Below, piece by piece: positions 25,634 through 34,001 of a stretch of DNA of 62,529 nt (position 1 is the stretch's first letter; each line of letters starts with the position of its first letter). The stretch spans positions 1 to 62,529 of IMG/VR virus record IMGVR_UViG_3300008952_000043; one strand, given 5' to 3'. The position numbers and the translations under genes were made by a program. This DNA is from a virus. Below the pieces are notes generated by a model, which did no database searches, had not been told where the DNA came from, and saw nothing but the letters and a program-made list of their open reading frames with translations.

Positions 25634-26059
25634 CTAGCCCTCAAACGGGGAAACAAACTTACGGACAAAGCCTACGTAAAGACCTAAGTCATTATCTTGG
25701 AATTCTGCATCTTCCATTGATTCGCCTAATCTTCCGTAGGCGAAGGCGATATCATTATCTGTGCAGTATTCATCGATCTGGTTTATCACAAGATCCCAGG
25801 GATCGTAGCACTTCCAGTAGTCATGTTCGAATGCAGCCCTGGCAAGTCCATTGTCTGCGTTCACAATGTCTAGGTCAATTTGGGACATTTGGATGTTCTC
25901 GTAGGTTTCCCCAACGGTGAACCCATAGCTACTTGGGATGGGTGCTTTTTTCTCTAGTTCTTTGCACATCTCTTCTTGGGTCTTCAGCCATTTGAAGAAG
26001 GCATCCATCTTATCCTTAGGTGCCTCAACAAGTATTTGGTAACTACTCCTGTACCCCAT
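25634..26059 (-). CDS. Hypothetical protein (MGYRSSYQI)
   Basis: 141 residues; ATG 26059 is preceded by AAGGAGG, so longer in-frame versions reaching into the upstream gene are rejected. Mixed alpha/beta with an N-terminal strand (YRSSYQILVEAP) and a helix (DKMDAFFKWLKTQEEM), then an acidic segment with several aromatic residues (EHDYWKCYDPWDLVINQIDEY). It ends FVRKFVSPFEG. Similar short proteins beginning MGYRS occur in other phages as I remember, without a function. Part of the early operon. Confidence 0.7.
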   Translation of the reverse strand: MGYRSSYQILVEAPKDKMDAFFKWLKTQEEMCKELEKKAPIPSSYGFTVGETYENIQMSQIDLDIVNADNGLARAAFEHDYWKCYDPWDLVINQIDEYCTDNDIAFAYGRLGESMEDAEFQDNDLGLYVGFVRKFVSPFEG

Positions 26060-26327
26060 GGCTCTCACCTCCTTCATTTTCAGGGCTATTGGGACAGCCG
26101 AACATGTGGCCCATGTCTTTGGGCGCATGGCAGCAGTTGTAATGTGTGGGCTCAAGGTCAGGCACATCTTCTTCGTTGCAGTCTGGGTGATCGCAACACC
26201 TAGCGTGACAATGAGATAGTGGGTTTTCTACTGGGCTATGGTGGTCTTCCCACTCATCCGCTGTGTACTTTTGTTCGCAGAAGTAGCAGGTAGCTACATC
26301 CAACCACTCGGAATACTCAGTCGTCAT
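26043..26327 (-). CDS. Cys/His-rich small protein, probable zinc binder
   Basis: 94 residues; ATG 26327 overlaps the upstream stop. Nine cysteines and seven histidines include CYFC at residues 14-17, HCHARCCDHPDC at 39-50, NCC at 64-66 and FGC at 77-78, a layout suggesting two zinc sites. A longer reading from 26381 would lie in the coding sequence of the upstream gene and is less likely. No family recognised. It overlaps the next gene's ribosome-binding region by 17 nt. Confidence 0.6.
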   Translation of the reverse strand: MTTEYSEWLDVATCYFCEQKYTADEWEDHHSPVENPLSHCHARCCDHPDCNEEDVPDLEPTHYNCCHAPKDMGHMFGCPNSPENEGGESHGVQE

Positions 26328-26565
26328 TGAAGTAATCCATGTCTTCGTCAGCGTCATCTGTGTCTTCTGTACCGGCCTCATTAAAGAAGGCGTAGCAAGC
26401 AGCTAGATGGGCTTCATCATGGTCGTCTTTTATTAGGGCTTGGCTGTACATGTCGCACAGCGCACCCTCATCGGTCATCATTACTCGGACCAAGATGTTG
26501 TTCACCGTAATCCAGACCGTATCGTCTACTTGGAATAGTTCTAATTCGTGGTCATGATTCGTCAT
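26317..26565 (-). CDS. Small acidic protein, hypothetical
   Basis: 82 residues, ATG start overlapping the end of the preceding gene by 14 nt. The N-terminal half forms a short beta-type domain (LELFQVDDTVWITVNNILVRVMM); the C-terminal half is strongly acidic (TEDTDDADEDMDYFNDD). Small acidic early proteins in phages often mimic DNA or bind host proteins, but here that is speculation. No family recognised. Confidence 0.6.
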   Translation of the reverse strand: MTNHDHELELFQVDDTVWITVNNILVRVMMTDEGALCDMYSQALIKDDHDEAHLAACYAFFNEAGTEDTDDADEDMDYFNDD

Positions 26566-26740
26566 CTAACCTTTCTCCTGTTTGTATTTCGTAGTGCCGT
26601 ACTTCCCCCGTAGAGAGACACTCCACGGAGGCTACGGTTTCTTCGGTCTCAATACGATCTAGGGTTACTACGAGCGCCCTTTCGAAGCTGTCGGCTTTAA
26701 GCTCATCCTCGATTATTACTCTATAATGTTTTTGTTCCAT
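26552..26740 (-). CDS. Very small hypothetical protein
   Basis: 62 residues from ATG 26740, which lies inside the 3' end of the preceding gene (20-nt overlap). Sequence is beta-alpha-beta-like: HYRVIIEDELKADSFERALV, then TVASVECLSTGEVRHYEIQ. An upstream in-frame start at 26794 would overlap the preceding gene by 74 nt and is less likely. No strong ribosome binding site is visible, so coupling to the upstream gene is assumed. Function unknown. Confidence 0.5.
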   Translation of the reverse strand: MEQKHYRVIIEDELKADSFERALVVTLDRIETEETVASVECLSTGEVRHYEIQTGERLDDES

Positions 26741-27392
26741 TACCGTGCGTCCCTGCCCCAGAGGGCGTAAAGAGAGGTTTTCCTTCTTCATCAAGAGACC
26801 AGCCTCGGCTGCGCCACACTGGTCCTATGAGTGGCAAGTCGTCACACTTATGGTGCTCTTGCCAGGGCCGCTGCTTCGCATTTCTAAGCTGGTCATTTCC
26901 GATCCCAAAATGCTTCTTTCCCTCCTCCACAACCTTCTCCCAGCCCTCTGAGTAATCAGTGAACGGGGGCTGCAATTGCCGGATAGGGAAAGCGTCGCAG
27001 CTTGGGTCCAGTACGTACATGTGATACTGGTTCGCTGTATCTAGAAGCTCCTCCTGGGGAGGGTACATCTGCATCCCCCAGCAAGCCGTGCCGCAAAGCT
27101 CTGACTTGATTCTGTAGAAGTCGCGCCAATCTTGCCACGGCTCTCGCGTATTAAGCTTTAATGAAAGCTCCACGATTTGTGGCCAACCCGTCAATCCGAG
27201 CCCAGCGATAACTTCTTCTCTCGAAACTTCCTTGGGGAAGTAGGACATTACAGGGTAGTCATATACGAATACTTGACACTTATCGTTGACCCAGGTTTCC
27301 CCGGTTTTTGCCATTGGGTGGTTTAGTGGCTTCCCAGGCCAAAGAGGTTCCCAATAATTATCGGGAGCAGGCTTGTAGTCTTTTTGGTTCAT
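26721..27392 (-). CDS. Phage hypothetical with DWRDFYRIK / DTANQYHMYV motif
   Basis: 223 residues; ATG overlaps the upstream stop (TAATG). The central part contains WQDWRDFYRIKSELCG followed by a YPPQEELLDTANQYHMYV segment. This pair of motifs recurs in short phage proteins grouped as a domain of unknown function (I believe DUF7694). The N-terminal region is Pro/Trp-rich and the C-terminal ~80 residues carry helices and a loop with KCDDLPLIGPVW. It lies in the run of small unknown early genes. No catalytic signature. Confidence 0.7.
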   Translation of the reverse strand: MNQKDYKPAPDNYWEPLWPGKPLNHPMAKTGETWVNDKCQVFVYDYPVMSYFPKEVSREEVIAGLGLTGWPQIVELSLKLNTREPWQDWRDFYRIKSELCGTACWGMQMYPPQEELLDTANQYHMYVLDPSCDAFPIRQLQPPFTDYSEGWEKVVEEGKKHFGIGNDQLRNAKQRPWQEHHKCDDLPLIGPVWRSRGWSLDEEGKPLFTPSGAGTHGNGTKTL

Positions 27393-27679
27393 TACCAATC
27401 CCATGTTTGAAAGTTTTTGTCTGTGTTTCCATCTCTATCTAAGACTACAAGCGTGCACTCATCTCGGTACGCGATCTCCATGATCGGAGTGATCCAATCA
27501 GGAACGCCGTATCCAGGCTCTGAAACCCATACGACGTAGCCATACTCAAAAGACAAAGCCCGAAGGCCCCCAAACTCTGGGGACTCTCCGGGCATATGCG
27601 CTGTTGAAAGGACGAGTGCTTTTTCTATGTACGGATGGTCAGACGAACATTGGTGGTTCTTCTTCCTCTTCCTCGTCAT
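27392..27679 (-). CDS. Small hypothetical protein
   Basis: 95 residues; ATG 27679 has AAGGAG 8 nt upstream but lies within the end of the preceding gene (41-nt overlap in another frame). After a basic start (MTRKRKKNHQ) there is an alpha/beta domain: KALVLSTAHMPGE, ALSFEYGYVVWVS, then CTLVVLDRDGNT. It ends QTWDW and its TAA overlaps the next ATG. No family recognised; the ribosome binding site and coding pattern support a real gene. Confidence 0.65.
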   Translation of the reverse strand: MTRKRKKNHQCSSDHPYIEKALVLSTAHMPGESPEFGGLRALSFEYGYVVWVSEPGYGVPDWITPIMEIAYRDECTLVVLDRDGNTDKNFQTWDW

Positions 27680-27887
27680 TCAGTAACTCCTTCAATTCTG
27701 ACGGTGCTCCCACAACCAGATACGTTGTTGAGCTTGTTTTCTTATTGTGGATGTCTACGTGGGTCTTCCTGTCGTACTCTCCCTCACCGTCCCTATATAC
27801 AGCGATGTGGTAGTCACCGACTTCGAGCGTAATTGAGTCGCAGTCCGGGAAGTAGTTAGTCACCTTTAGCTTTGCTTCTTCAGTCAT
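27639..27887 (-). CDS. Small hypothetical protein with acidic tail
   Basis: 82 residues, ATG overlapping the upstream stop (ATGACTGA). Mainly beta-type sequence (SITLEVGDYHIAVYRDGEGEY; TTYLVVGAPSELKELL) and a seven-residue acidic run (DEEEEEE) near the end. Overlaps both neighbours, suggesting translational coupling through the small-gene cluster. Function unknown. Confidence 0.62.
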   Translation of the reverse strand: MTEEAKLKVTNYFPDCDSITLEVGDYHIAVYRDGEGEYDRKTHVDIHNKKTSSTTYLVVGAPSELKELLNDEEEEEEPPMFV

Positions 27888-28125
27888 TTTGTTTCTTCTC
27901 CGCTGCCTGTTCCAGGGAAGGTCCTAAGGTTATTTCTATCCCGACGAGTTTGTACACGTCGTTCCACTCGGCAAAACACTCTTCGCAGGACACTTGTGCC
28001 CAGGCTTCCATGGCGTCTGTGCTCGGAGGCCTTGCACTGATATTTTTAGTGCGGCAGTAGGGGCATCGCAGCCCCCCGCCGTTTAAGTATTGTTCTTCTC
28101 GATCTACGTCTTGTGTTAGTTGCAT
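27880..28125 (-). CDS. Zinc-ribbon small protein
   Basis: 81 residues; ATG overlaps the polymerase stop (TGATG). A zinc-ribbon is evident: CPYC at residues 21-24 and CEEC at 47-50, separated by 22 residues, with WND following the second pair. The C-terminal part is helical and charged. Such small ribbons bind nucleic acid or proteins. Its position directly behind the DNA polymerase suggests a replication-linked role, but that is inference only. Confidence 0.72.
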   Translation of the reverse strand: MQLTQDVDREEQYLNGGGLRCPYCRTKNISARPPSTDAMEAWAQVSCEECFAEWNDVYKLVGIEITLGPSLEQAAEKKQND

Positions 28126-30032
28126 CACTTACACTCCAGCCAGTTGTCCCCGTACTTGCTTGACGTTTCCAAAGGAACAGCCAAGTCGAAGTCAAAGGGA
28201 TGCATCATTAGTTCTTCGATGCGGTCGTTAAATTCTTTATCGTTTACAAATTCTTCAGGCACTTCGAACACGATTTCATCGTGGACCTGAATGACCATTC
28301 TGGCACCAGAGTTGGCAATGAAATCATCTTCCCATATACGCACCATAGCCATCTTAGTGATGTCCGCAGCCGTACCTTGAATGGGAGAGTTCTTTACCTT
28401 TCGTTCCGCTTGCGCAATGTCAGCACCAACATTAGACCTAAGGCCCGGAACCTGCCGACGCCTACCCAGAAGGGTAGAGCAGAAGCCATCTTCTTTAGCT
28501 TTAATGATTGCGTTTCTGAAGTACTTTGTGACGTTAGGGAACGCACTGAAGTACTGACGGATAAGACCGCGTGCCTCATCGATTGTACAGTCCAAGGTGC
28601 CCGCTAACTTACCAGCACCCTGCCCGTACATGAGGCCAAAGTTAATCGCCTTCGCGCTCTTTCTGTACTTGAGAAGACTACTCTCGTACTTGTCTAGGCT
28701 CTCCCCGTTATCGTCTTTGGTACGAGCGGCCATAATGTCTTCGTAAGGAACACGAAACATTTCAGCAGCCGTAGACGAGTGAACGTCCATGCCTGCTTGG
28801 ATGGCGTCAATGAGTGTTTCGTCATTGGAGAAGTGCGCCAAGATACGCATCTCTAGTTGAGCATAGTCAGCCGCCATTAGCTTATTACCCTGTGATGGGA
28901 CATACGCTGAGCGAATGTATGGGGGCTGGTTCTGTAGGTTTGGGTCCGAAGAACTCAACCGACCAGTGCGGGCACCGGTTTGGTTGAACGACGCATGGAT
29001 TTTTTCATCGATGTGGATCTTCTCAAGAAGGTTACTGATGTAGGTTCCAAGCTTTTTATCTAAGTCTCGGTAGAGAAGAAGCTTCGTTGCAAACTCACAC
29101 CCCGCACGAGCCCACATGGTAAGAACATCCTTGTTTAGTTGTGGTTGTCCCTTGTCCGTGTAGCTAACTGCTTTTCTGTCCAACCCTTCGAAGAACAGCC
29201 CACCCATCTCTTTGTTCGACTTCAGATTGATGTACATTCGACCGGTTTCTCGGCCAAACCATTTCTGAATAGCCAGAAGCTGCTCTTCGATAACAGGGGC
29301 CTGTTCAAGAAGGGCAATTTTGTCAATTGTGATCCCCTCTCGTTCAAGCATGTACAGAATCTTTGTGAAGGGGAGTTCTGTTTTCAGGTAGTAGTCCCAC
29401 ATGGTTGGGTAGGGAGCATCTGCTTTGGCCCTCTCTGGGAAGACCCAGATATCTCGCATCTCGTCCCTTACTTTGAAGAAAAGCTTGTATGTTGCATACG
29501 CATCCAGGGAGGCGTAGTTCGATACGATGTCTTCATTGTCTGGGTCTAGAAGAACTTCGTGCAGGGGGCGCTTTCGAAGCTGAGTACCAAACACGGATTT
29601 GAACGGGACCATTTCGATTCCCGTGTAGTGCTTTGTTAAGAACTTTAGGTCATGGGGAAGGGTGTCATCTACGAGAGCGTGCATGACCATCGTGTCATAG
29701 ACACGGTAGTGGTCTCGGTTGCAATACTTGTAGATGTCTATTCCCACATTACGAAGCATCCAAGTGTCAAAGTTCGCGTTATGCATGATGAGCTTCAACT
29801 CTGGATTTTCTAGCAGCCCTTTGAAGTACGGGAGCACCTCAGGCCAGATAGCAAACCTTTCTTCACCATCGCTGATTGCGAGGATGATAGTCCGGTCACG
29901 GATTCTGGAGAGTCCTGTAGTCTCTGTATCAACGGCTAATATCTTTTTGTCCTGCAGGGTTTCTGCTAGGGCAATAGCCTGTTCAGGCTCTTGAATCCGG
30001 ATAGCATCCGGCAATAGGGTAAACATACCCAT
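28125..30032 (-). CDS. polA: Family A DNA polymerase with 3'-5' exonuclease
   Basis: 635 residues; ATG with GGAGG 6 nt upstream. The exonuclease domain has DTETTG (Asp35, Glu37), HNANFDTWML and NYASLDAYATYKLF. Polymerase motif A is ADYAQLEMRIL (Asp389), motif B is RKSAKAINFGLMYG (Lys461, Phe465, Tyr469), and motif C is QVHDEIVFEV (His584, Asp585). The 5' nuclease domain of E. coli Pol I is absent, as usual in phage replicases. The motif B residue equal to E. coli Phe762 is Phe. It is flanked by SSB, primase and helicase genes and is the likely replicative polymerase. Confidence 0.96.
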   Translation of the reverse strand: MGMFTLLPDAIRIQEPEQAIALAETLQDKKILAVDTETTGLSRIRDRTIILAISDGEERFAIWPEVLPYFKGLLENPELKLIMHNANFDTWMLRNVGIDIYKYCNRDHYRVYDTMVMHALVDDTLPHDLKFLTKHYTGIEMVPFKSVFGTQLRKRPLHEVLLDPDNEDIVSNYASLDAYATYKLFFKVRDEMRDIWVFPERAKADAPYPTMWDYYLKTELPFTKILYMLEREGITIDKIALLEQAPVIEEQLLAIQKWFGRETGRMYINLKSNKEMGGLFFEGLDRKAVSYTDKGQPQLNKDVLTMWARAGCEFATKLLLYRDLDKKLGTYISNLLEKIHIDEKIHASFNQTGARTGRLSSSDPNLQNQPPYIRSAYVPSQGNKLMAADYAQLEMRILAHFSNDETLIDAIQAGMDVHSSTAAEMFRVPYEDIMAARTKDDNGESLDKYESSLLKYRKSAKAINFGLMYGQGAGKLAGTLDCTIDEARGLIRQYFSAFPNVTKYFRNAIIKAKEDGFCSTLLGRRRQVPGLRSNVGADIAQAERKVKNSPIQGTAADITKMAMVRIWEDDFIANSGARMVIQVHDEIVFEVPEEFVNDKEFNDRIEELMMHPFDFDLAVPLETSSKYGDNWLECK

Positions 30033-30055
30033 AGCTGACCTCCGTTAGCTAGGTT

Positions 30056-30091
30056 GGGTGGACCAGAGGAGTTATTTCCCCTGGCCCACCC
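30056..30091. promoter_or_regulatory. Stable hairpin between SSB and polymerase genes
   Basis: In the 82-nt gap, GGGTGG-CCAG-GG pairs with CC-CTGG-CCACCC: 12 of 14 positions pair around an 8-nt loop. No U-run follows on the minus strand, so it may be an attenuator, processing site or RNA stabiliser rather than a full terminator. Confidence 0.5.
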
Positions 30092-30114
30092 CGTACCAAA
30101 TGACGTTGAATTTA

Positions 30115-31293
30115 TTAGAATACGTCGTTGTCGGAGACAGGCGTACTATCGTTGTCTTCCCTGTTGCGGGGAGTTTCGAAGTACTTGTCTAGTGCTCGCT
30201 GGGCACTCGCGTCAAACGGATTTCGTCGGCCCATCGCCTTCGCTTGGTCATCAAGGTCCTGACGACCAAGAAAATAATCGAAGTCCATGGGTTCAGTCAT
30301 CCAGCTAGGAACATCCAGTTCCTCGGATACGGAAAACTCGTCGATGTTTACAGCGGTCCTGTTGCCGACTGAAATGGCTGAGACGGTTACGTCACAGGCA
30401 GACCAGTCAAGCTGGGCAGGATTACCGCACCCCTCAACGTATTGCTTTCGGCTTCCGACGCCTTTAACGTGCACGCAGTCGATAAGCTGCTTAGCTTTAG
30501 CGTAGTGCTTGCACTCTTCGCACTCAACTTCCATAGTCCGAAGCTGCTCTTCGGTGTCAACGTCGATAGCGTCTTCTCTATGGTTTGCGAACTCATTGTC
30601 ACACTTAGCGCACGCATACGCATAAGTACTGATTTCGCCCTCACCGCAACTGGAACAGCTTTCACCGATTCCGTCTAGCTTTGACTCAAAGTCTCTCTTC
30701 TGAGAGTCCCACATTTCCCACCAAAGCTTGCGACCGAATACGATGTCGTATTCCTCGTGAGCAGAAGATGGGTGGACAATCCGACCGTGACGGTCGGCAG
30801 CGGGAACCCGCTCGTAAGTGAAATACTCAAAACCATTCTTTGAGGTATGGGGAATCTTATAGAAGTCCTCAAGAACGAGAACGGTCACAGCGAGCTTTTC
30901 ATCTGCCCAATAGTTTTCGCTCTCTTCTTTCTCGCAGTAGTAGTAAAGAACACAGGGGACATCCCGTTCACCATTCCAAGCATTTGAAATGAGGTTTCGG
31001 TTTTGTCCTTCTGGGGTCTTAATCCACTTCGTATAGAACTTATAGAAGGGCTTCTCTTCTGTAGTCGGGATGATGCGAATCCGCGTTGGGGTCTCGTCGG
31101 GCTTAAACTTACTGTCCCGGTGACGAAGCTTCCACGCAGGGGGCATCTTCTTTTCTGCAAAAGAGTTGCTGGCGGGGGGTTTCCTACCCGCCGAGAACTT
31201 GCCCTTTTTACCGGCAAGCATTTTCTTTCTGAAGTCTCCTCGCTGTTGGTCGCGAAAGGATTTCCAGTTTACTGCTTCTTCTTCTTTAGCCAT
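30115..31293 (-). CDS. Single-stranded DNA-binding protein (gp32-type), putative
   Basis: 392 residues; ATG 31293 with GGAG 8 nt upstream (an ATG six codons earlier lacks a site). The layout fits large phage SSBs: basic N-terminus (RKKMLAGKKGKF), an OB-like region starting PTRIRIIPTTEEKPFYKFYTKW, a zinc region (CSSC at 213-216, CAKC at 228-231, CEEC at 258-261), and a disordered acidic tail ending PVSDNDVF. That tip resembles the DDDIPF tail of bacterial SSB, which recruits partner proteins. It lies between primase and DNA polymerase. The SSB assignment is inferred from architecture and context rather than a diagnostic motif. Confidence 0.68.
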   Translation of the reverse strand: MAKEEEAVNWKSFRDQQRGDFRKKMLAGKKGKFSAGRKPPASNSFAEKKMPPAWKLRHRDSKFKPDETPTRIRIIPTTEEKPFYKFYTKWIKTPEGQNRNLISNAWNGERDVPCVLYYYCEKEESENYWADEKLAVTVLVLEDFYKIPHTSKNGFEYFTYERVPAADRHGRIVHPSSAHEEYDIVFGRKLWWEMWDSQKRDFESKLDGIGESCSSCGEGEISTYAYACAKCDNEFANHREDAIDVDTEEQLRTMEVECEECKHYAKAKQLIDCVHVKGVGSRKQYVEGCGNPAQLDWSACDVTVSAISVGNRTAVNIDEFSVSEELDVPSWMTEPMDFDYFLGRQDLDDQAKAMGRRNPFDASAQRALDKYFETPRNREDNDSTPVSDNDVF

Positions 31294-32272
31294 TTTGACT
31301 ACTCCATTCATACGGCTTAAGCGCCGTTTCGATTGATAATTGTGTCTGTGTTTTTGTTAGATCGTCTGGTGATATAGGGTCGTTGGTTCCATAGTTGGCG
31401 ACCCGCACCTCAATACCGCATAATTGTTTAATAACTTGGTGCGTTGCTCTCCTCCCTGCTTCATCGTTGTCTAGAAAAATGACCACCTTGTTGGTGACTC
31501 TTTGGAGTAACGTCTTCTGTTCCCTGCTGAGAAATGAACCCAACATGGCAACCGAATCGGTATACCCAGACTGAACACACCATAGGCAGGCTTTAAAGCC
31601 TTCACACAGTATAACCGGCATGTCAATACTTGTATACATTCTCCTTGGATAAAACTTGTCTAGTCCGTACAGAATGCGGCCCTTCTTAAACTCATAGTTA
31701 CGAGAAACTTCGTGGAACTCTGAGCGGTATATTTTGTATCTTGGCATCTCTCCACGGACGGTTCGTCCTGAGATGCCCACTAAATTTCCCTGATGATCCC
31801 TAAGAGCGAAGGTTATCCGCTTACGTCCTCGGTCGAAACCTATGTCGTACTCCCGAAGAAGTTTAGGGGAGAATCCCTCAGCTATGAGTGCTTTGGGCAT
31901 GTACTCAAAGACTCCCAAGATGGCTTCGGGAAGAATAGGCACCGAAAAGTCTAGGGTCCGAAACGGATCTACCTTTACTTTCGGTGCCTGCTCCTCAAGA
32001 ACCTTTTTGAAGGTATCCACAATCTGTGGACCAACCTTTAGGTCTTTAAGCAATCCCGTTAGGGTCCACCCCTTGTTGCATGTGTGGCAGAAAGCCATAC
32101 CTACATGTCGGGATATGGACTGATTACCTATGTAAACATAAAGGGATGGACGGCTCTCTTTGCCCTCCTTATGGAAGGGGCAAAAAGCTGGGAGGTTATC
32201 ACCAGGGGTATCGTGTTTATCAAACGTTATATAATTCGATAATAAATCGACTACCTCTTCTTTTGAAAACAT
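31286..32272 (-). CDS. DnaG-type DNA primase (CHC2 zinc finger + Toprim)
   Basis: 328 residues from ATG. The N-terminal zinc finger is CPFH..CHTC (Cys31, His34, Cys62, Cys65). The Toprim domain shows CEGFKACL (Glu224) and FLDNDEAGRR (Asp268, Asp270), the metal-binding residues of primases. The protein is shorter than bacterial DnaG and lacks its C-terminal helicase-binding domain, so helicase contact must occur otherwise. Its ATG comes just after the DnaB-like gene, and its stop overlaps the SSB start by 8 nt, giving a helicase-primase-SSB-polymerase cassette. Confidence 0.93.
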   Translation of the reverse strand: MFSKEEVVDLLSNYITFDKHDTPGDNLPAFCPFHKEGKESRPSLYVYIGNQSISRHVGMAFCHTCNKGWTLTGLLKDLKVGPQIVDTFKKVLEEQAPKVKVDPFRTLDFSVPILPEAILGVFEYMPKALIAEGFSPKLLREYDIGFDRGRKRITFALRDHQGNLVGISGRTVRGEMPRYKIYRSEFHEVSRNYEFKKGRILYGLDKFYPRRMYTSIDMPVILCEGFKACLWCVQSGYTDSVAMLGSFLSREQKTLLQRVTNKVVIFLDNDEAGRRATHQVIKQLCGIEVRVANYGTNDPISPDDLTKTQTQLSIETALKPYEWSSQNG

Positions 32273-32274
32273 CC

Positions 32275-33699
32275 TTACCCCGTTGCTGTATCCTCATCTA
32301 TCTCGTCAGGTTCTTGTTGGTTTCGAGCCTGATCCATTAAAGGGCTGGTAACAGCGGGTTGGATCTCAAAGGCATCCTCAGGAACTTCTTCCTGATCGTG
32401 CATCCTTTCCTCTTCATCTTGTGTGTCCGTCAACGAGTACAACGTATCGTGCGCGTACCCGAAGTTTTCCGAGGCAAGCGCATGAATCGTGAACCCAGGG
32501 TCTGTAGTCTCCCTAGCGGCAGCTAGGTGGATACTTAGTTCCTGTTTTCGTGGATGGTAGACAAGACGAATACCTACGTCACAGTCCATTACGGCACCAG
32601 TATTCATAGCTAATGACGCTGTGCCCCTAGACTTTGAATATTTATATGCAGACCGCTCATTTTCTTGCAGAATTGAAAGAACCGGTATTCCGGTTGATTT
32701 TGCGATTTGCTTTAGCTGTCTATTGATTGAGGACAAGACCTTCCAATCAAGAGCATTTGAATTCCCAGAACCGGGAAGTTCCAACATGTATGACGAATCA
32801 AGCAACACAAAGTGTGGCCTGTAGATTTCGATTTTACGCCGAACTTCGGCAGGCCCACCGGGTGACCCATCTGGTCTGTCGCAGTTAGTGAAGAATAGCT
32901 CTCCGGGGAAATCATCAGAAGCAAGCTGCTCTTGTGTCTCCAGTAGGTGAGATATCTCGGCACGAGAGAGCGACGCATTCTTAAGTCTGGTGTAGTTCAC
33001 CTTACTCATAATGCTACTCACTCTTCGTCTAACGGCGGTCCACGTCATTTCCTTGCTATATACAAGTACTCGTCTTCCCGTGGACAAGACATGAGCAGCG
33101 ACAACAAGACCGAACCACGTTTTCATGGACTTGGGCAACGCCCACACCATGATGTAGTCCCCTTCTTGAATACCGTTGGTTGCTCGGTTTAATCGTGCCC
33201 AGGGCCAAGGGATTCCGGTAATCCCATCAGCCTCTCTATGACGATTGAGTTCCTCTATAGTTTCCTCTAAGGCAACTTGGGTAAAGACCACATCATCTGA
33301 TGTTTGGACCTTTTCTTGGAGTTGTCCTAGAGAGTCGTACAGATCGGTCATGGCCCCAATAGGGTTAGTGCCGGTCTGCTCCATAAAGGTATTGATGAGT
33401 TTTTCGGACTCTCTTTTTACGTGTTGGTGCTTAACCTTTTCACAAAGGTCAACAAGGTTTTCTAGGGGCCTAGGTAGGTCCAGACCCGGAAATTGTTCAG
33501 TTAAAGATTCCTCACTAGGGATATGCCCGAAATTGTTTGGTCTTCGGTAATGCGCGTCTACTGCCGAAAACAGTGACTTAGCCTCCATGTTACCAAACGT
33601 ACGGAACTGCAATCCTTCTTTAAGGATAGTCTCCCAAGCCGTTGAGGGGTCTTCTGCGCGAATCACAGAAGAGATTACTTGCAGTTCCCAATTAGCCAT
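32275..33699 (-). CDS. DnaB-like replicative helicase, divergent P-loop
   Basis: 474 residues from ATG. RecA-fold C-terminal domain: EGDYIMVWALPKSMKT, where the P-loop is A187-LPKS-M192-K193-T194, so both usual glycines are missing while the Lys-Thr pair is kept. Then RRVLVYSKEM with the catalytic-type Glu217 (DnaB SLEM), Walker B HFVLLD (Asp301), and a distal segment LSILQENERSAYKYSKSRGTAS with the glutamine and arginine region. The N-terminal ~130 residues are helical. The ~70-residue C-terminal tail is acidic and Gln-rich. Adjacent to primase; the fork helicase assignment is strong despite the altered P-loop. Confidence 0.85.
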   Translation of the reverse strand: MANWELQVISSVIRAEDPSTAWETILKEGLQFRTFGNMEAKSLFSAVDAHYRRPNNFGHIPSEESLTEQFPGLDLPRPLENLVDLCEKVKHQHVKRESEKLINTFMEQTGTNPIGAMTDLYDSLGQLQEKVQTSDDVVFTQVALEETIEELNRHREADGITGIPWPWARLNRATNGIQEGDYIMVWALPKSMKTWFGLVVAAHVLSTGRRVLVYSKEMTWTAVRRRVSSIMSKVNYTRLKNASLSRAEISHLLETQEQLASDDFPGELFFTNCDRPDGSPGGPAEVRRKIEIYRPHFVLLDSSYMLELPGSGNSNALDWKVLSSINRQLKQIAKSTGIPVLSILQENERSAYKYSKSRGTASLAMNTGAVMDCDVGIRLVYHPRKQELSIHLAAARETTDPGFTIHALASENFGYAHDTLYSLTDTQDEEERMHDQEEVPEDAFEIQPAVTSPLMDQARNQQEPDEIDEDTATG

Positions 33700-34001
33700 T
33701 AGAACTCCCTGTCTACTAAGCCTTTGATGGTTGTACGTACTGCCTCTTCACTGGTGTCATCCTCACTACCGCCAACGCCCTTCAGAAATTCTGACTCAAT
33801 CGCCTCAACAAGCTGTTGTGCTTTTGTCAGAACTTCTTCAGAGAACTCATTAGACGTCGCCATACCTGCGGCTTTTCCCTCCGTTAAGTACGCGATACTG
33901 GCCTCCACCGTAGGACGCACATTGGTCCCATGGTGGTGCCAGGACACCGTAACCTCAAAACACTTGAGGCCGTTTATTCGGTTGCTGTTAAATTCAATCA
34001 T
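33699..34001 (-). CDS. Hypothetical protein
   Basis: 100 residues; ATG 34001 overlaps the preceding stop and has GAGGAA 8 nt upstream. Starts with a beta-rich section (INGLKCFEVTVSWHHHG) and continues with a long charged helix (EEVLTKAQQLVEAIESEFL) and an acidic linker. The last codon overlaps the helicase ATG. It is probably a partner of the neighbouring 109-aa gene, which is similar in size and layout. No known family. Confidence 0.65.
   Translation of the reverse strand: MIEFNSNRINGLKCFEVTVSWHHHGTNVRPTVEASIAYLTEGKAAGMATSNEFSEEVLTKAQQLVEAIESEFLKGVGGSEDDTSEEAVRTTIKGLVDREF

Noticed and set aside
25634-26167. Longer N-terminus for the MGYRSSYQI protein
   Set aside because: The extension overlaps the upstream gene and a strong AAGGAGG precedes the shorter ATG.
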